23,120 nucleotides of DNA from G020353235 sp035528295 (GTDB lineage: Bacteria > Chloroflexota > Dehalococcoidia > Dehalococcoidales > JAUYDJ01). Numbering within the stretch: position 1 is the first letter of the stretch; each line of letters opens with the position of its first letter. Below are positions 7,351-14,850 of the stretch, piece by piece. A program made the translations under genes and the position numbers. The DNA lies in the NCBI GenBank assembly GCA_035528295.1, contig DATKYY010000067.1, positions 1 to 23,120 on the forward strand, read 5' to 3'. The notes under the pieces are model-generated. The model was not told the origin of the DNA, did no database searches, and saw nothing but the letters and a program-made list of their open reading frames with translations.

Positions 7351-8121
7351 ATGATAACGGTACGGGTTATACCTTGCCTTGATATCAGAGAGGGCAGGGT
7401 AGTCAAAGGAGTAAAGTTTGTCGACCTGAGAGATGCCCGAGACCCGGTAGAGGCGGCACAGGCCTACTGCCGGGAGGGAGCTGATGAGCTTGTCTTTCTT
7501 GATATCTTTGCCACCGTAGAGAACCGGCAGACCAGGCTGGAATGGGTAAAAAGGGTGGCCGAGGTAGTTACGGTCCCTTTCGCGGTCGGCGGTGGTATTG
7601 CCAGCCTGGAAGACATGAAAGCCCTGTTTGACCTCGGGGTGGACAAAGTATCGATAAACACGGCCGCGGTCAAGAATCCCGAACTGATAACCAGCGCGGT
7701 CAAAAAGTTTGGCAAAGACCGTCTGGTGGTAGCCATTGATGGCATCAAGAACCCGCCGGGCAGCAATTCGCCCCGCTTAGAGGTGGTAGTGAAGAGTGGC
7801 AACGAGGCTACCGGCATTGATATTGTTGACTGGGCAAAAAGGGTGGAGAAACTGGGGGCGGGTGAGATTTTACTCACCAGCAAGGATGCCGATGGCACCA
7901 AGCAAGGCTATGATTTGGAGATGACCAAAGCGGTTGCTGAGGCAGTTAGTATTCCAGTCACGGCTTCCGGAGGCGCCGGTAAGCTGGAGCACCTTTATGA
8001 AGGGGTTGCTATCGGCAAGGCATCGGCGGTTCTAGCCGCCTCTGTCTTTCACTTTGGTGAAATATCCATCCCCGAAGCCAAAAGATACTTAAAGGAGAGG
8101 GGAATAGCGGTAAAACTATAA
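7351..8121 (+). CDS. hisF: Imidazole glycerol phosphate synthase cyclase subunit HisF
   Basis: A 256-aa TIM-barrel subunit that uses ammonia from HisH to turn PRFAR into IGP and AICAR in histidine synthesis. Both catalytic aspartates are present: Asp11 in IPCLDIREGRVVKG and Asp130 in LVVAIDG. Other conserved pieces are ELVFLDI, VPFAVGGGI, KVSINTAAV, AGEILLTSKDADGTKQGYD, VTASGGAGKLEH and AASVFHFGE. After LVFLDI the sequence reads FATVE, where relatives usually have a small residue (as in ITAS) instead of Phe53. Length is normal. HisH and the other his genes are not in this window. The gene is 23 nt before gdhA and shares its operon with it. Confidence 0.96.
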   Translation: MITVRVIPCLDIREGRVVKGVKFVDLRDARDPVEAAQAYCREGADELVFLDIFATVENRQTRLEWVKRVAEVVTVPFAVGGGIASLEDMKALFDLGVDKVSINTAAVKNPELITSAVKKFGKDRLVVAIDGIKNPPGSNSPRLEVVVKSGNEATGIDIVDWAKRVEKLGAGEILLTSKDADGTKQGYDLEMTKAVAEAVSIPVTASGGAGKLEHLYEGVAIGKASAVLAASVFHFGEISIPEAKRYLKERGIAVKL

Positions 8122-8144
8122 AAGCACCACGAAGGGAGTATGTT

Positions 8145-9401
8145 ATGACCAAGAAACCACAAAACCTATTTGAAATGGCCCAGGCCCAGCTAGACGAAGC
8201 GGCTAGCCTGTTAAACCTGGAACCTGGTGTTCACGCCATACTACGGGAACCGATAAGAGAATTCCATGTATCAATACCGGTCAAGATGGATGATGGACGA
8301 GCTGAGGTTTTTAAGGGTTTCCGGGTTCAGCACAATAACGCCCGCGGTCCCTTTAAAGGGGGTATCAGGTTTCACCCCGATGAGACGATTGATGTGGTTA
8401 AAGCCCTGGCTACCTGGATGACCTGGAAATGCGCCGTAATCGATATTCCCCTCGGTGGTGGTAAGGGTGGCGTCATTTGTAATCCACTGGAGATGTCCGA
8501 GGGTGAGTTAGAAAGATTAAGCCGCGGTTACATCGACGCCATATGGGAGTTTATCGGCCCGGATAGAGACATCCCGGCGCCAGATGTCTTCACCAATCCA
8601 CAGATAATGGGCTGGATGATGGATGAGTATTCCAAGTTCAAAGGTTATTGCTCCTTCCCCGGAGTGATTACCGGCAAGCCCCTGAGCATAGGTGGCTCGG
8701 CAGGGCGTGGTGATGCCACGGCGCGAGGTGGAATATACGCCGTGGTAGAAGCCGCCAAGCATTTAAAAATCGATTTAAACAACTCAGTAGTGGCTATCCA
8801 GGGTTTCGGCAATGCCGGCTCAAATGCGGCTCTTTTGATGCGCGACCTCTTCAACTCCAAGATTATCGCCGTCAGTGATTACCGGGGCGGCATCCACAAC
8901 GAGAAGGGTTTAGACCCGCATAAGGTCGTGCAGTATCTGCAGAAAACCGGTTCGGTAGTCGACTTTCCTGAGGCGGACAACATCAGTAATAGTGAGCTGC
9001 TGGAACTGGATGCTGATATACTATTCCCGGCGGCAATTGAGACCGTGATAACCGGAGAAAATGCCTCCCGAATCAAGGCAAAGCTAATACCCGAATTAGC
9101 CAATGGGCCAACTACCCCGGAGGCGGATGACATTTTATACCAGAAAGGGACATTTATCATTCCCGATATTCTCTGTAATGCCGGTGGTGTAACCGTCTCC
9201 TATTTTGAGTGGGTGCAGAACTCAGCGAGATATTACTGGGACGAGAACGAAGTCCACCAGCGACTCAACAAGCACATGACACACTCCTTCCAGGCGGTAC
9301 TGGCGGAATCGTTAAAGCGTAAGGTCAATATGCGGGTGGCCGCTTATGTGGTGGCGGTAGCCCGGGTAGCCGAAGCGATGAAACTCCGTGGTTGGGTATA
9401 G
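8145..9401 (+). CDS. gdhA: Glutamate dehydrogenase (Glu/Leu/Phe/Val dehydrogenase family)
   Basis: A 418-aa dehydrogenase, most likely interconverting 2-oxoglutarate plus ammonium and glutamate. The N-terminal domain contains GPFKGGIRFHP (Lys71) and the family signature VIDIPLGGGKGGV with catalytic Lys107. D..PAPDVFTNPQIMGWMMDEYS follows at about 142-163. The C-terminal Rossmann domain has GFGNAG at 220-225 and ends in the usual long helices. Length matches the hexameric 410-450 aa class. AGGGAG is 6 nt before the ATG. Cofactor choice (NAD or NADP) cannot be told here. It is co-transcribed with hisF, ends at a strong terminator, and lies just before glnA, which links it to nitrogen assimilation. 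The family signature alone does not exclude another amino acid substrate. Confidence 0.92.
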   Translation: MTKKPQNLFEMAQAQLDEAASLLNLEPGVHAILREPIREFHVSIPVKMDDGRAEVFKGFRVQHNNARGPFKGGIRFHPDETIDVVKALATWMTWKCAVIDIPLGGGKGGVICNPLEMSEGELERLSRGYIDAIWEFIGPDRDIPAPDVFTNPQIMGWMMDEYSKFKGYCSFPGVITGKPLSIGGSAGRGDATARGGIYAVVEAAKHLKIDLNNSVVAIQGFGNAGSNAALLMRDLFNSKIIAVSDYRGGIHNEKGLDPHKVVQYLQKTGSVVDFPEADNISNSELLELDADILFPAAIETVITGENASRIKAKLIPELANGPTTPEADDILYQKGTFIIPDILCNAGGVTVSYFEWVQNSARYYWDENEVHQRLNKHMTHSFQAVLAESLKRKVNMRVAAYVVAVARVAEAMKLRGWV

Positions 9402-9430
9402 GCAAATTTAAAGAGTAAGCATATATTTAG

Positions 9431-9461
9431 AATAGGCAGGCGCTAAGCCTGCCTATTTTGC
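9431..9461 (+). terminator. Intrinsic terminator after gdhA
   Basis: A perfect 11-bp stem (9431-9441 with 9447-9457; arm AATAGGCAGGC) with a 5-nt loop GCTAA runs into a T-rich stretch. It starts 30 nt after the gdhA stop and separates the hisF-gdhA unit from glnA. Confidence 0.85.
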
Positions 9462-9508
9462 TTATATTGTATATGTGGTAAAGTGAGTGTAATTTAATAA
9501 CCTCTCTC

Positions 9509-9537
9509 TAGCTTACTTTGGGGTAACGTGCTACAAT
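9509..9537 (+). promoter_or_regulatory. Promoter of glnA, with a dyad in the spacer
   Basis: An extended -10, TGCTACAAT (TACAAT at 9532-9537), is preceded by a poor -35 (TAGCTT, 9509-9514, 17-nt spacing). Between them sits the inverted repeat TTAC-TTTGGG-GTAA (9513-9526), placed where a bound protein would block or replace RNA polymerase contacts. AGGAGGT at 9550-9556 is the ribosome binding site. A weak -35 with an operator-like dyad suggests that this promoter is regulated. Confidence 0.6.
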
Positions 9538-9565
9538 TTGTTAAACAAGAGGAGGTCTTTTAAAA

Positions 9566-10900
9566 ATGACCAAAAAGAAAAGTACTGATGATATCCTCAA
9601 AATAGCCAAAGAGAACAATGTTAAATTCATCAGATTGTGGTTTACCGATATCCTGGGACTTTTGAAAGGCTTTGCCATAACGGTAGAGGAACTGGAGGGG
9701 GCACTGGAGGAGGGGATGGGCTTTGATGGGTCGGCAATTGAGGGATTTGCCCGCATTGATGAAAGTGACATGGTGGCCCTGCCTGACCCCGATACCTTCC
9801 ATATGCTTTCCTGGCGACCCAGAGAGAATTGTGCCGTAGCCCGAATGTTCTGTGACATCCTGAGACCCGGTGGCGAGCTCTTTGATGGTGACCCCAGGTA
9901 TATCCTGAAACGAAACCTGAAGCGGGCCGCTGACCTGGGCTACACCTATTTTGTTGGGCCAGAGCTGGAGTACTTCTACTTTAGAGATTCCAGTAGCACC
10001 GAACCCCTGGACCAGGGTGGCTACTTTGACCTGACACCACGAGATGCGGCTACCGACCTGAGAAAAGAGACCGTGCTCACCCTGGAGGAAATGGGTATCG
10101 GCGTCGAGTATTCCCACCACGAGGGTGCTCCCAGTCAGCATGAAATAGACATAAGGTACAACGATGCTATGACCATGGCCGATAACGTGATGACCTATCG
10201 CCTGGTGGTCAAGGAAATCGCCTTAAAATACGGCTATTACGCCACCTTTATGCCCAAGCCGGTTTTAGGTATCAATGGCAGTGGCATGCACGTGCACCAG
10301 TCACTTTTTAAGGGTGAGCGCAATGCCTTCTTTGACCCGAATGATGAGTACCACCTGTCCAAGATAGCCAAGGGCTTTGTCGCCGGACTGCTCAAGCATG
10401 CTCCGGAACTTACCGCAGTCACCAACCAGTGGGTCAACTCATATAAACGCCTGGTTCCGGGCTATGAGGCACCGGTCTATCTATCCTGGGCAAGGCGCAA
10501 CCGCTCTGACCTGATTCGGGTCCCCGAATACCGGCCGGGGAGAGAAAAAGCGACCCGTATTGAATTCAGGTCTCCTGACCCGGCCTGCAATCCCTACCTT
10601 GCCTTCAGCGTGATGCTGGCGGCCGGTCTGGAAGGGATTGAAAAGGGATATGAAGTCCCCAAACCGATTGAGGAAAACGTCTATGAGCTGACCGAGAAGG
10701 AAAGACAGAAGCGGGGAATAGGTACGCTACCGGCCAGCCTGCTGGAAGCCATACTGCTAACTGAGAAAAGTGAGCTGGTGCGAAAGGCTCTCGGTGAACA
10801 CGTTTTCAACGCCTTCATCCAGAACAAAAAAATAGAGTGGGACCAGTATCGCACCCAGGTAACCGACTACGAGCTTAAACGATATTTACCGATTCTATAA
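9566..10900 (+). CDS. glnA: Glutamine synthetase, type I
   Basis: A 444-aa type I glutamine synthetase, making glutamine from glutamate, ammonium and ATP. Motifs in order: MGFDGSAIEGFARIDESDM (53-69), GPELEYFYF with a metal-binding Glu, EGAPSQHEIDIRY with two more, the ammonium/ATP region GINGSGMHVHQSL, NSYKRLVPGYEAPVYLSWA, and the C-terminal RIEFRSPDPACNPYLAFS. The length, and the lack of a clear adenylylation motif (NLYDLP type), put it in the GSI-alpha group, found in Gram-positives and archaea. Arg63 matches the arginine that mediates feedback inhibition in Bacillus. Control by adenylylation is therefore unlikely. It has its own regulated-looking promoter and is followed after 30 nt by an nrpR-like gene. 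Confidence 0.97.
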   Translation: MTKKKSTDDILKIAKENNVKFIRLWFTDILGLLKGFAITVEELEGALEEGMGFDGSAIEGFARIDESDMVALPDPDTFHMLSWRPRENCAVARMFCDILRPGGELFDGDPRYILKRNLKRAADLGYTYFVGPELEYFYFRDSSSTEPLDQGGYFDLTPRDAATDLRKETVLTLEEMGIGVEYSHHEGAPSQHEIDIRYNDAMTMADNVMTYRLVVKEIALKYGYYATFMPKPVLGINGSGMHVHQSLFKGERNAFFDPNDEYHLSKIAKGFVAGLLKHAPELTAVTNQWVNSYKRLVPGYEAPVYLSWARRNRSDLIRVPEYRPGREKATRIEFRSPDPACNPYLAFSVMLAAGLEGIEKGYEVPKPIEENVYELTEKERQKRGIGTLPASLLEAILLTEKSELVRKALGEHVFNAFIQNKKIEWDQYRTQVTDYELKRYLPIL

Positions 10901-10930
10901 ACTGAAGTATCCCTCATCGGAGAATTTATT

Positions 10931-11998
10931 ATGCGCCGACCCCAAATCGGCCCGAATCAGATTACCCCCATCACCGCCGATAGAGAGCTAAGAGAAGTCC
11001 GACGGCTACAGAGTGCCGGCTCCGAGGCGGAAAGAAAAATAATCACCATTCTCAAGGTGCTGAGTGAATCCTCTGAGCCGTTGGGGTCAATTACCATTGC
11101 CCGCGAACTGGAGCGTCATGGCGTCTTTTTGAGCGGGCGAGCGGTTAGATATTACCTGAAAGTGACCGATGAACGGGGCTATACCCAGCCAATGGGTCAT
11201 GATGGGAGGTCACTCACTACCAGAGGGCTTGAAGAGCTCAAGATAGCCCTCGCCCCGGAGCAGATTGGCTTCATACTGGACAAACTGGACCTGCTGGCGT
11301 TCAACACATCTTTTGACCCCCAAAAACGGACCGGGAAAATCCCCATAAACACCTCACTCATCGACAGGGCTAGATTTAAAGAAGCCTGGTCGGTAATGAG
11401 TAAAGCCTTCCGGGCTGGAATCTGTGTCAGTCAACTGGTAGCCACTGCCTCTGAAGGGGAAAAGCTCGGTTCTGTGGTTGTCCCGGAGGGTAAAGTCGGC
11501 CTGGCGACGGTTTGCAGCATTGTCATCAACGGCATACTGCTGAAATCGGGTATTCCCATTGAATCGCGATTTGGGGGAGTGCTTGAGGTTAACCCTAACC
11601 AGCCAAGACGATTTGTCGCCATAATAAGCTATGCCGGTACCTCACTCGACCCATCTGAGCAGTATATCCGGGCCAGGATGACCGATGTTAGCCAGGCTGT
11701 CCGAACCGGTAGCGGGAAGTTACTGGCTAATTTTCGGGAGATACCGGCGCCATCAAGAGCCCTGGTTGAAGAGAAAATAGCCCTGCTTAATGAAGCTGGC
11801 ATTGGTGGTGTCTATGCCCTGGGCAATACCAGTGAGCCACTTTGCCAGATAACAGTTGGACTTAATCGGGTCGGCCTGGTGCTACTCAGCGGGTTAAACC
11901 CGGTAGCCGCCGCTGTTGAGGCGGGAATTGAAATCGAGAACATCGCCGAAAGTGGCTTGATTGACTATTCGCAGCTTAAGAACTTCGGGCAAATATAA
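10931..11998 (+). CDS. nrpR: NrpR-type nitrogen regulator (winged helix plus one NrpR domain)
   Basis: A 355-aa protein that I recognise as the NrpR family, known from methanogens as a repressor of nitrogen genes that senses 2-oxoglutarate. Residues 33-103 form a winged helix of the RNase R-associated type (ILKVLSESSEPLGSITIARE, AVRYYLKVTDERGYT, a DGRSLTTRGLEEL wing). Residues of about 108-340 form one DUF128/NrpR effector domain (TGKIPINTSLIDRARF, ASEGEKLGSVVVPEGKVG, SRFGGVLEV, IISYAGTSLDPSEQYI, GLNRVGLVLLSGLNPVAA). Methanococcus NrpR has two such domains, so this is a single-domain version. GGAG is 8 nt before the ATG. The 30-nt gap and shared strand suggest co-transcription with glnA and probable autoregulation. 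Family assignment is by recognition only. Confidence 0.85.
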   Translation: MRRPQIGPNQITPITADRELREVRRLQSAGSEAERKIITILKVLSESSEPLGSITIARELERHGVFLSGRAVRYYLKVTDERGYTQPMGHDGRSLTTRGLEELKIALAPEQIGFILDKLDLLAFNTSFDPQKRTGKIPINTSLIDRARFKEAWSVMSKAFRAGICVSQLVATASEGEKLGSVVVPEGKVGLATVCSIVINGILLKSGIPIESRFGGVLEVNPNQPRRFVAIISYAGTSLDPSEQYIRARMTDVSQAVRTGSGKLLANFREIPAPSRALVEEKIALLNEAGIGGVYALGNTSEPLCQITVGLNRVGLVLLSGLNPVAAAVEAGIEIENIAESGLIDYSQLKNFGQI

Positions 11999-12001
11999 AA
12001 G

Positions 12002-12075
12002 CGTCCCTGGAGCGACTCGAACGCTCGACCCGCTGCTTAGAAGGCAGCTGCTCTGTCCAACTGAGCTACAGGGAC
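12002..12075 (-). tRNA. tRNA-Arg (anticodon UCU)
   Basis: On the minus strand the sequence folds into a full cloverleaf. It has a perfect 7-bp acceptor stem (GTCCCTG with CAGGGAC), a 4-bp D stem GCTC/GAGC with AGTTGGACA loop, a 5-bp anticodon stem GCTGC/GCAGC around CTTCTAA (anticodon TCT, reading AGA/AGG), a 5-nt variable loop GGGTC, and a 5-bp T stem with TTCGAGT loop. The discriminator is G, and CCA is not encoded. The 3' end lies 3 nt from the stop codon of the convergent nrpR-like gene. Confidence 0.96.
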
Positions 12076-12092
12076 ACGATATAGTAGTTGAT

Positions 12093-12123
12093 ATTATAGC
12101 ACGCTCGTTATTTACGGTGTCAA
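12093..12123 (-). promoter_or_regulatory. Promoter of tRNA-Arg
   Basis: On the minus strand TTGACA (12123-12118) and TATAAT (12098-12093) are both perfect, with TG one base before the -10. The spacer is 19 nt, longer than ideal, and the extended -10 probably compensates. The tRNA 5' end is about 18 nt downstream of the -10. Confidence 0.7.
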
Positions 12124-12168
12124 CGTTAGCCGGTGAAGCCGAGAGAGCAGGCAGAGGGGGTATGTCTT

Positions 12169-12825
12169 ATGTCTGAAGAACTGGGCAAAATAGAGAAGCC
12201 TCCGGTTGAGCAATTTAAAAAGGGCCGGAAGCTCTACCTGGTGCCGCTGATTTACTGCGGTCAGCAATCTCCCGACGATTACCGGGAAATATTCAGCCGA
12301 TACTGGCATCAGACTGAAGGCCAGATTGGCGAACTGGAACTCAAACTGGGCAAGATAGCCCGGATATATCATGAGCTGATTCCGGTTAGCGGCGAGGATG
12401 GGCTGAAAGCAATTAAAGGGCTGAACCAGAGCAGCTATCAGATTATTCAAGACAGGCTGGTGAGGGGGGCTCAACTTGAAGCCGCCGAAGACATCGAAGC
12501 GCTGACCGAATTCATGGACTGGAGTAGATGCCTGGCGCTGGGTTTACAGAATCCAAGGGTATTTGCCCGGGTTTATGAGTCTTATATCGAAGTCAATAAA
12601 CAGAGAAACGAATATATCGCCCGCCACATAGATGAAACCCTCAGCTCAGACGAGATTGGCATACTGTTCATAAGGGAAGAGCACCAGCTCCAGTTCCCGC
12701 CGGATATAGAAGTATTCTACATTGCGCCTCCGGCCCTGGATGAAATCAACCGCTGGTTGAGAGAGCAACGGGCTAAACCTCCCCGGAAAACGGCTAAAAC
12801 CAGGCAGGGCAAAAAAAGCAAATAG
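12169..12825 (+). CDS. Protein of unknown function (218 aa)
   Basis: I do not recognise a named family. ATG 12169 is chosen because GAGGGGG ends 8 nt upstream; a GTG at 12133 in the same frame has no such support. The protein is soluble and charged. A strand LYLVPLIYCG opens it, followed by long amphipathic helices with a YREIFSRYWHQTEGQIGELE segment near residue 45 and LKLGKIARIYHELIPVSG after it. A C-terminal block (YIARHIDETLSSDEIGILFI, then EEHQLQFPPDIEVFYIAPPALDEI) has the look of a conserved domain. The tail is a run of Lys, Arg and Pro, possibly nucleic-acid binding. It lies alone between tRNA-Arg and the dxs promoter. No clear promoter is seen, so it may be read through from glnA-nrpR. 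Confidence 0.85.
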   Translation: MSEELGKIEKPPVEQFKKGRKLYLVPLIYCGQQSPDDYREIFSRYWHQTEGQIGELELKLGKIARIYHELIPVSGEDGLKAIKGLNQSSYQIIQDRLVRGAQLEAAEDIEALTEFMDWSRCLALGLQNPRVFARVYESYIEVNKQRNEYIARHIDETLSSDEIGILFIREEHQLQFPPDIEVFYIAPPALDEINRWLREQRAKPPRKTAKTRQGKKSK

Positions 12826-12826
12826 T

Positions 12827-12855
12827 TTGACAATAGCTACCCATATTGCTAGTAT
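12827..12855 (+). promoter_or_regulatory. Promoter of the dxs-hflX operon
   Basis: A perfect TTGACA (12827-12832) is followed after 17 nt by TAGTAT (12850-12855), with TG one base before it (TGCTAGTAT). It begins directly after the stop codon of the preceding gene. A start near 12862 would leave a leader of about 33 nt before the dxs ATG at 12895. Confidence 0.75.
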
Positions 12856-12894
12856 GAGACTACCCTCCCAAGCATGATTATTAAAAGGCAAAAT

Positions 12895-14808
12895 ATGCCG
12901 AGGTTACTAGACCGAATAGATAGCCCGGCGGATCTGAGAAAGCTGACCAAACGGCAACTCAAGCAATTAGCCGCTGAAATCAGGGAAGAACTGGTAGCCA
13001 GAGTAACCGCTAACGGAGGACACCTAGCCTCCAATCTGGGTGTAGTTGAACTTACCATAGCTTTGCATCTGGCATTTGACAGTCCCCGTGATAAGATTAT
13101 CTGGGATGTTGGCCATCAAAGCTATGTCCACAAACTACTTACCGGCCGGCGCAAGCTTTTTGCTACCCTGCGGCAATATGGCGGGTTGTCCGGCTTTACC
13201 AGCCGCAGCGAGAGTGAGCATGACCCGTTTGGTGCCGGTCATGCCAGCACCTCAGTCTCAGCCGCACTGGGTATGGCAATTGCCCGTGACCTGGCCGGTG
13301 ATGACCACCACGTCGTTGCCGTAATCGGTGACGGGGCGATAACCGGTGGCATGGCCCTGGAAGCACTCAATCAGGCCGGTCATCTGGGTTCCAAGCTCAT
13401 CGTAATTCTGAACGATAACGGAATGTCAATCTCCCCCACTGTCGGTGCTCTAGCCAGGCTGCTGAGCAAGGTGCGTTTTGACCCCCGTTACCACCGGGCA
13501 AAAGAGAAAAGCCGGCGAGTCCTCCACAAGCTGCCAATGGGTAAACGGCTCTGGGACTTAGGGGAGAGGGTTGAGAGCGGCATCAAGGGCTTTGTCATGC
13601 TGTCAACAATCTGGGAGGAGCTTGGCTTTAGCTACGTGGGACCAATTGATGGACACAATGTTGCCGAGCTGAAAAAGGTCTTTACCCGGGTCAGAGATTA
13701 CCAAGTCAAACCAGCCCTCATTCATGTGCTGACCACCAAAGGTAAGGGCTATCTCCCCGCCGAGAGTAACGCTGTTTATTTCCACGGGGTGAGTGCCAAG
13801 TCGGATAAAGGCACCCCTAAAATACCAACCTACAGTGAAATATTCGCCCAGACCGTGCTCAGCCTGACGCGGCAAAATCCGAAGCTGGTGACAATCACCC
13901 CGGCGATGCCGGAAGGGAATTGCCTCAGTATTGTCAAGGACGAGTTTCCCGACCGCGTTTTTGATGTCGGCATCTGCGAGCAACATGCGGTTACCTTTGC
14001 TGCCGGGCTGGCGACGCAGGGCTTCACTCCCATTGTGGCGATATACTCTACTTTTCTACAACGTGCCTTTGACCAGATTGTGCACGACGTTTGCCTTCAG
14101 GAATTACCGGTGATTTTCGCCATCGACCGGGGCGGTATCGTTGGTGATGACGGCAAGACACACCAGGGCACCTTTGACCTGTCTTATCTCACCCTGATGC
14201 CCAACCTGGTTGTAGCCGCACCCAAGGACGAGAATGAACTCCGGCACATGCTCTATACCGCCACCAGAGCACTTCAGCCAATGGCAATCAGATACCCGCG
14301 CAACGCCGGGCAGGGAGTGGAACTGGATGCCGAACTACACGAGATACCAATCGGTCAGTGGGAAGTCTTGAGAGACGGGAAGAATGTAGCCATACTGGCT
14401 GTCGGGGCTACGGTAGCCCCGACCCTTGAAGCTGCCAGCGAGCTGGCTTCGCATGGCATTGAAGCCACCGTAGTTAACGCCCGTTTCGTCAAGCCACTGG
14501 ACACCAAACTTATCACGGAGCTAAGCAATAGCATAAAACGCATGGTTACCGTTGAGGAAAATACGGTTAGCGGCGGTTTCGGCAGCAGCCTCGCCAGCTT
14601 TCTACAGAAGACGGGCAAGTGCCATATTCAAATAAAAAGCCTGGGCATCCCTGATGAGTTTGTCGAGCACGGAGCCCAGGCGGTTCTCCGCGCTAAATAT
14701 AACCTGGATGCCAAAGGAATAGTCCAGCAGGTGCTAACCTCATTCCCTGACCTTACCGCTGATTCCCGACTGGCTACCCGGAGCGAGGCAAGGACTACTT
14801 CCGCCTGA
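12895..14808 (+). CDS. dxs: 1-deoxy-D-xylulose-5-phosphate synthase
   Basis: A 637-aa thiamine diphosphate enzyme that condenses pyruvate and glyceraldehyde 3-phosphate to DXP, the entry step of the MEP pathway. The N-terminal domain has IDSPADLRKL, HLASNLGVVELTIALH, WDVGHQSYVHKLLTGR, FGAGHASTSVSAALG and the ThDP/Mg motif GDGAITGGMALEALN (about 145-160) with NDNGMSIS. The central domain has the catalytic Glu362 in GICEQHAVTFAAGLA and DRGGIVGDDGKTHQG. The C-terminal transketolase-like domain has VEENTVSGGFGSS. Start ATG 12895 follows AAAGG by 6 nt; an ATG at 12874 is too close to the expected transcript end and has no binding site. TpiA, three genes on, supplies one of its substrates. Confidence 0.97.
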   Translation: MPRLLDRIDSPADLRKLTKRQLKQLAAEIREELVARVTANGGHLASNLGVVELTIALHLAFDSPRDKIIWDVGHQSYVHKLLTGRRKLFATLRQYGGLSGFTSRSESEHDPFGAGHASTSVSAALGMAIARDLAGDDHHVVAVIGDGAITGGMALEALNQAGHLGSKLIVILNDNGMSISPTVGALARLLSKVRFDPRYHRAKEKSRRVLHKLPMGKRLWDLGERVESGIKGFVMLSTIWEELGFSYVGPIDGHNVAELKKVFTRVRDYQVKPALIHVLTTKGKGYLPAESNAVYFHGVSAKSDKGTPKIPTYSEIFAQTVLSLTRQNPKLVTITPAMPEGNCLSIVKDEFPDRVFDVGICEQHAVTFAAGLATQGFTPIVAIYSTFLQRAFDQIVHDVCLQELPVIFAIDRGGIVGDDGKTHQGTFDLSYLTLMPNLVVAAPKDENELRHMLYTATRALQPMAIRYPRNAGQGVELDAELHEIPIGQWEVLRDGKNVAILAVGATVAPTLEAASELASHGIEATVVNARFVKPLDTKLITELSNSIKRMVTVEENTVSGGFGSSLASFLQKTGKCHIQIKSLGIPDEFVEHGAQAVLRAKYNLDAKGIVQQVLTSFPDLTADSRLATRSEARTTSA

Positions 14809-14850
14809 GAAGATATTATTTTCGGCAAGACATCTACTTAGAGGTGCTAC

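Noticed and set aside
9560..10141. A 193-codon open frame on the minus strand inside glnA
   Set aside because: It lies antisense to a fully conserved glutamine synthetase and its translation has no family features; it is a by-product of codon bias.
12133..12168. GTG start extending the 218-aa protein by 12 residues
   Set aside because: No ribosome binding site; ATG 12169 has GAGGGGG at 8 nt.
11961..12176. A plus-strand open frame of 71 codons over the tRNA
   Set aside because: It runs through the complement of tRNA-Arg; the typical false translation of tRNA genes.
12874..12894. ATG 12874 as start of dxs
   Set aside because: No binding site, only about 12 nt from the expected transcript start, and the family N-terminus begins at ATG 12895.
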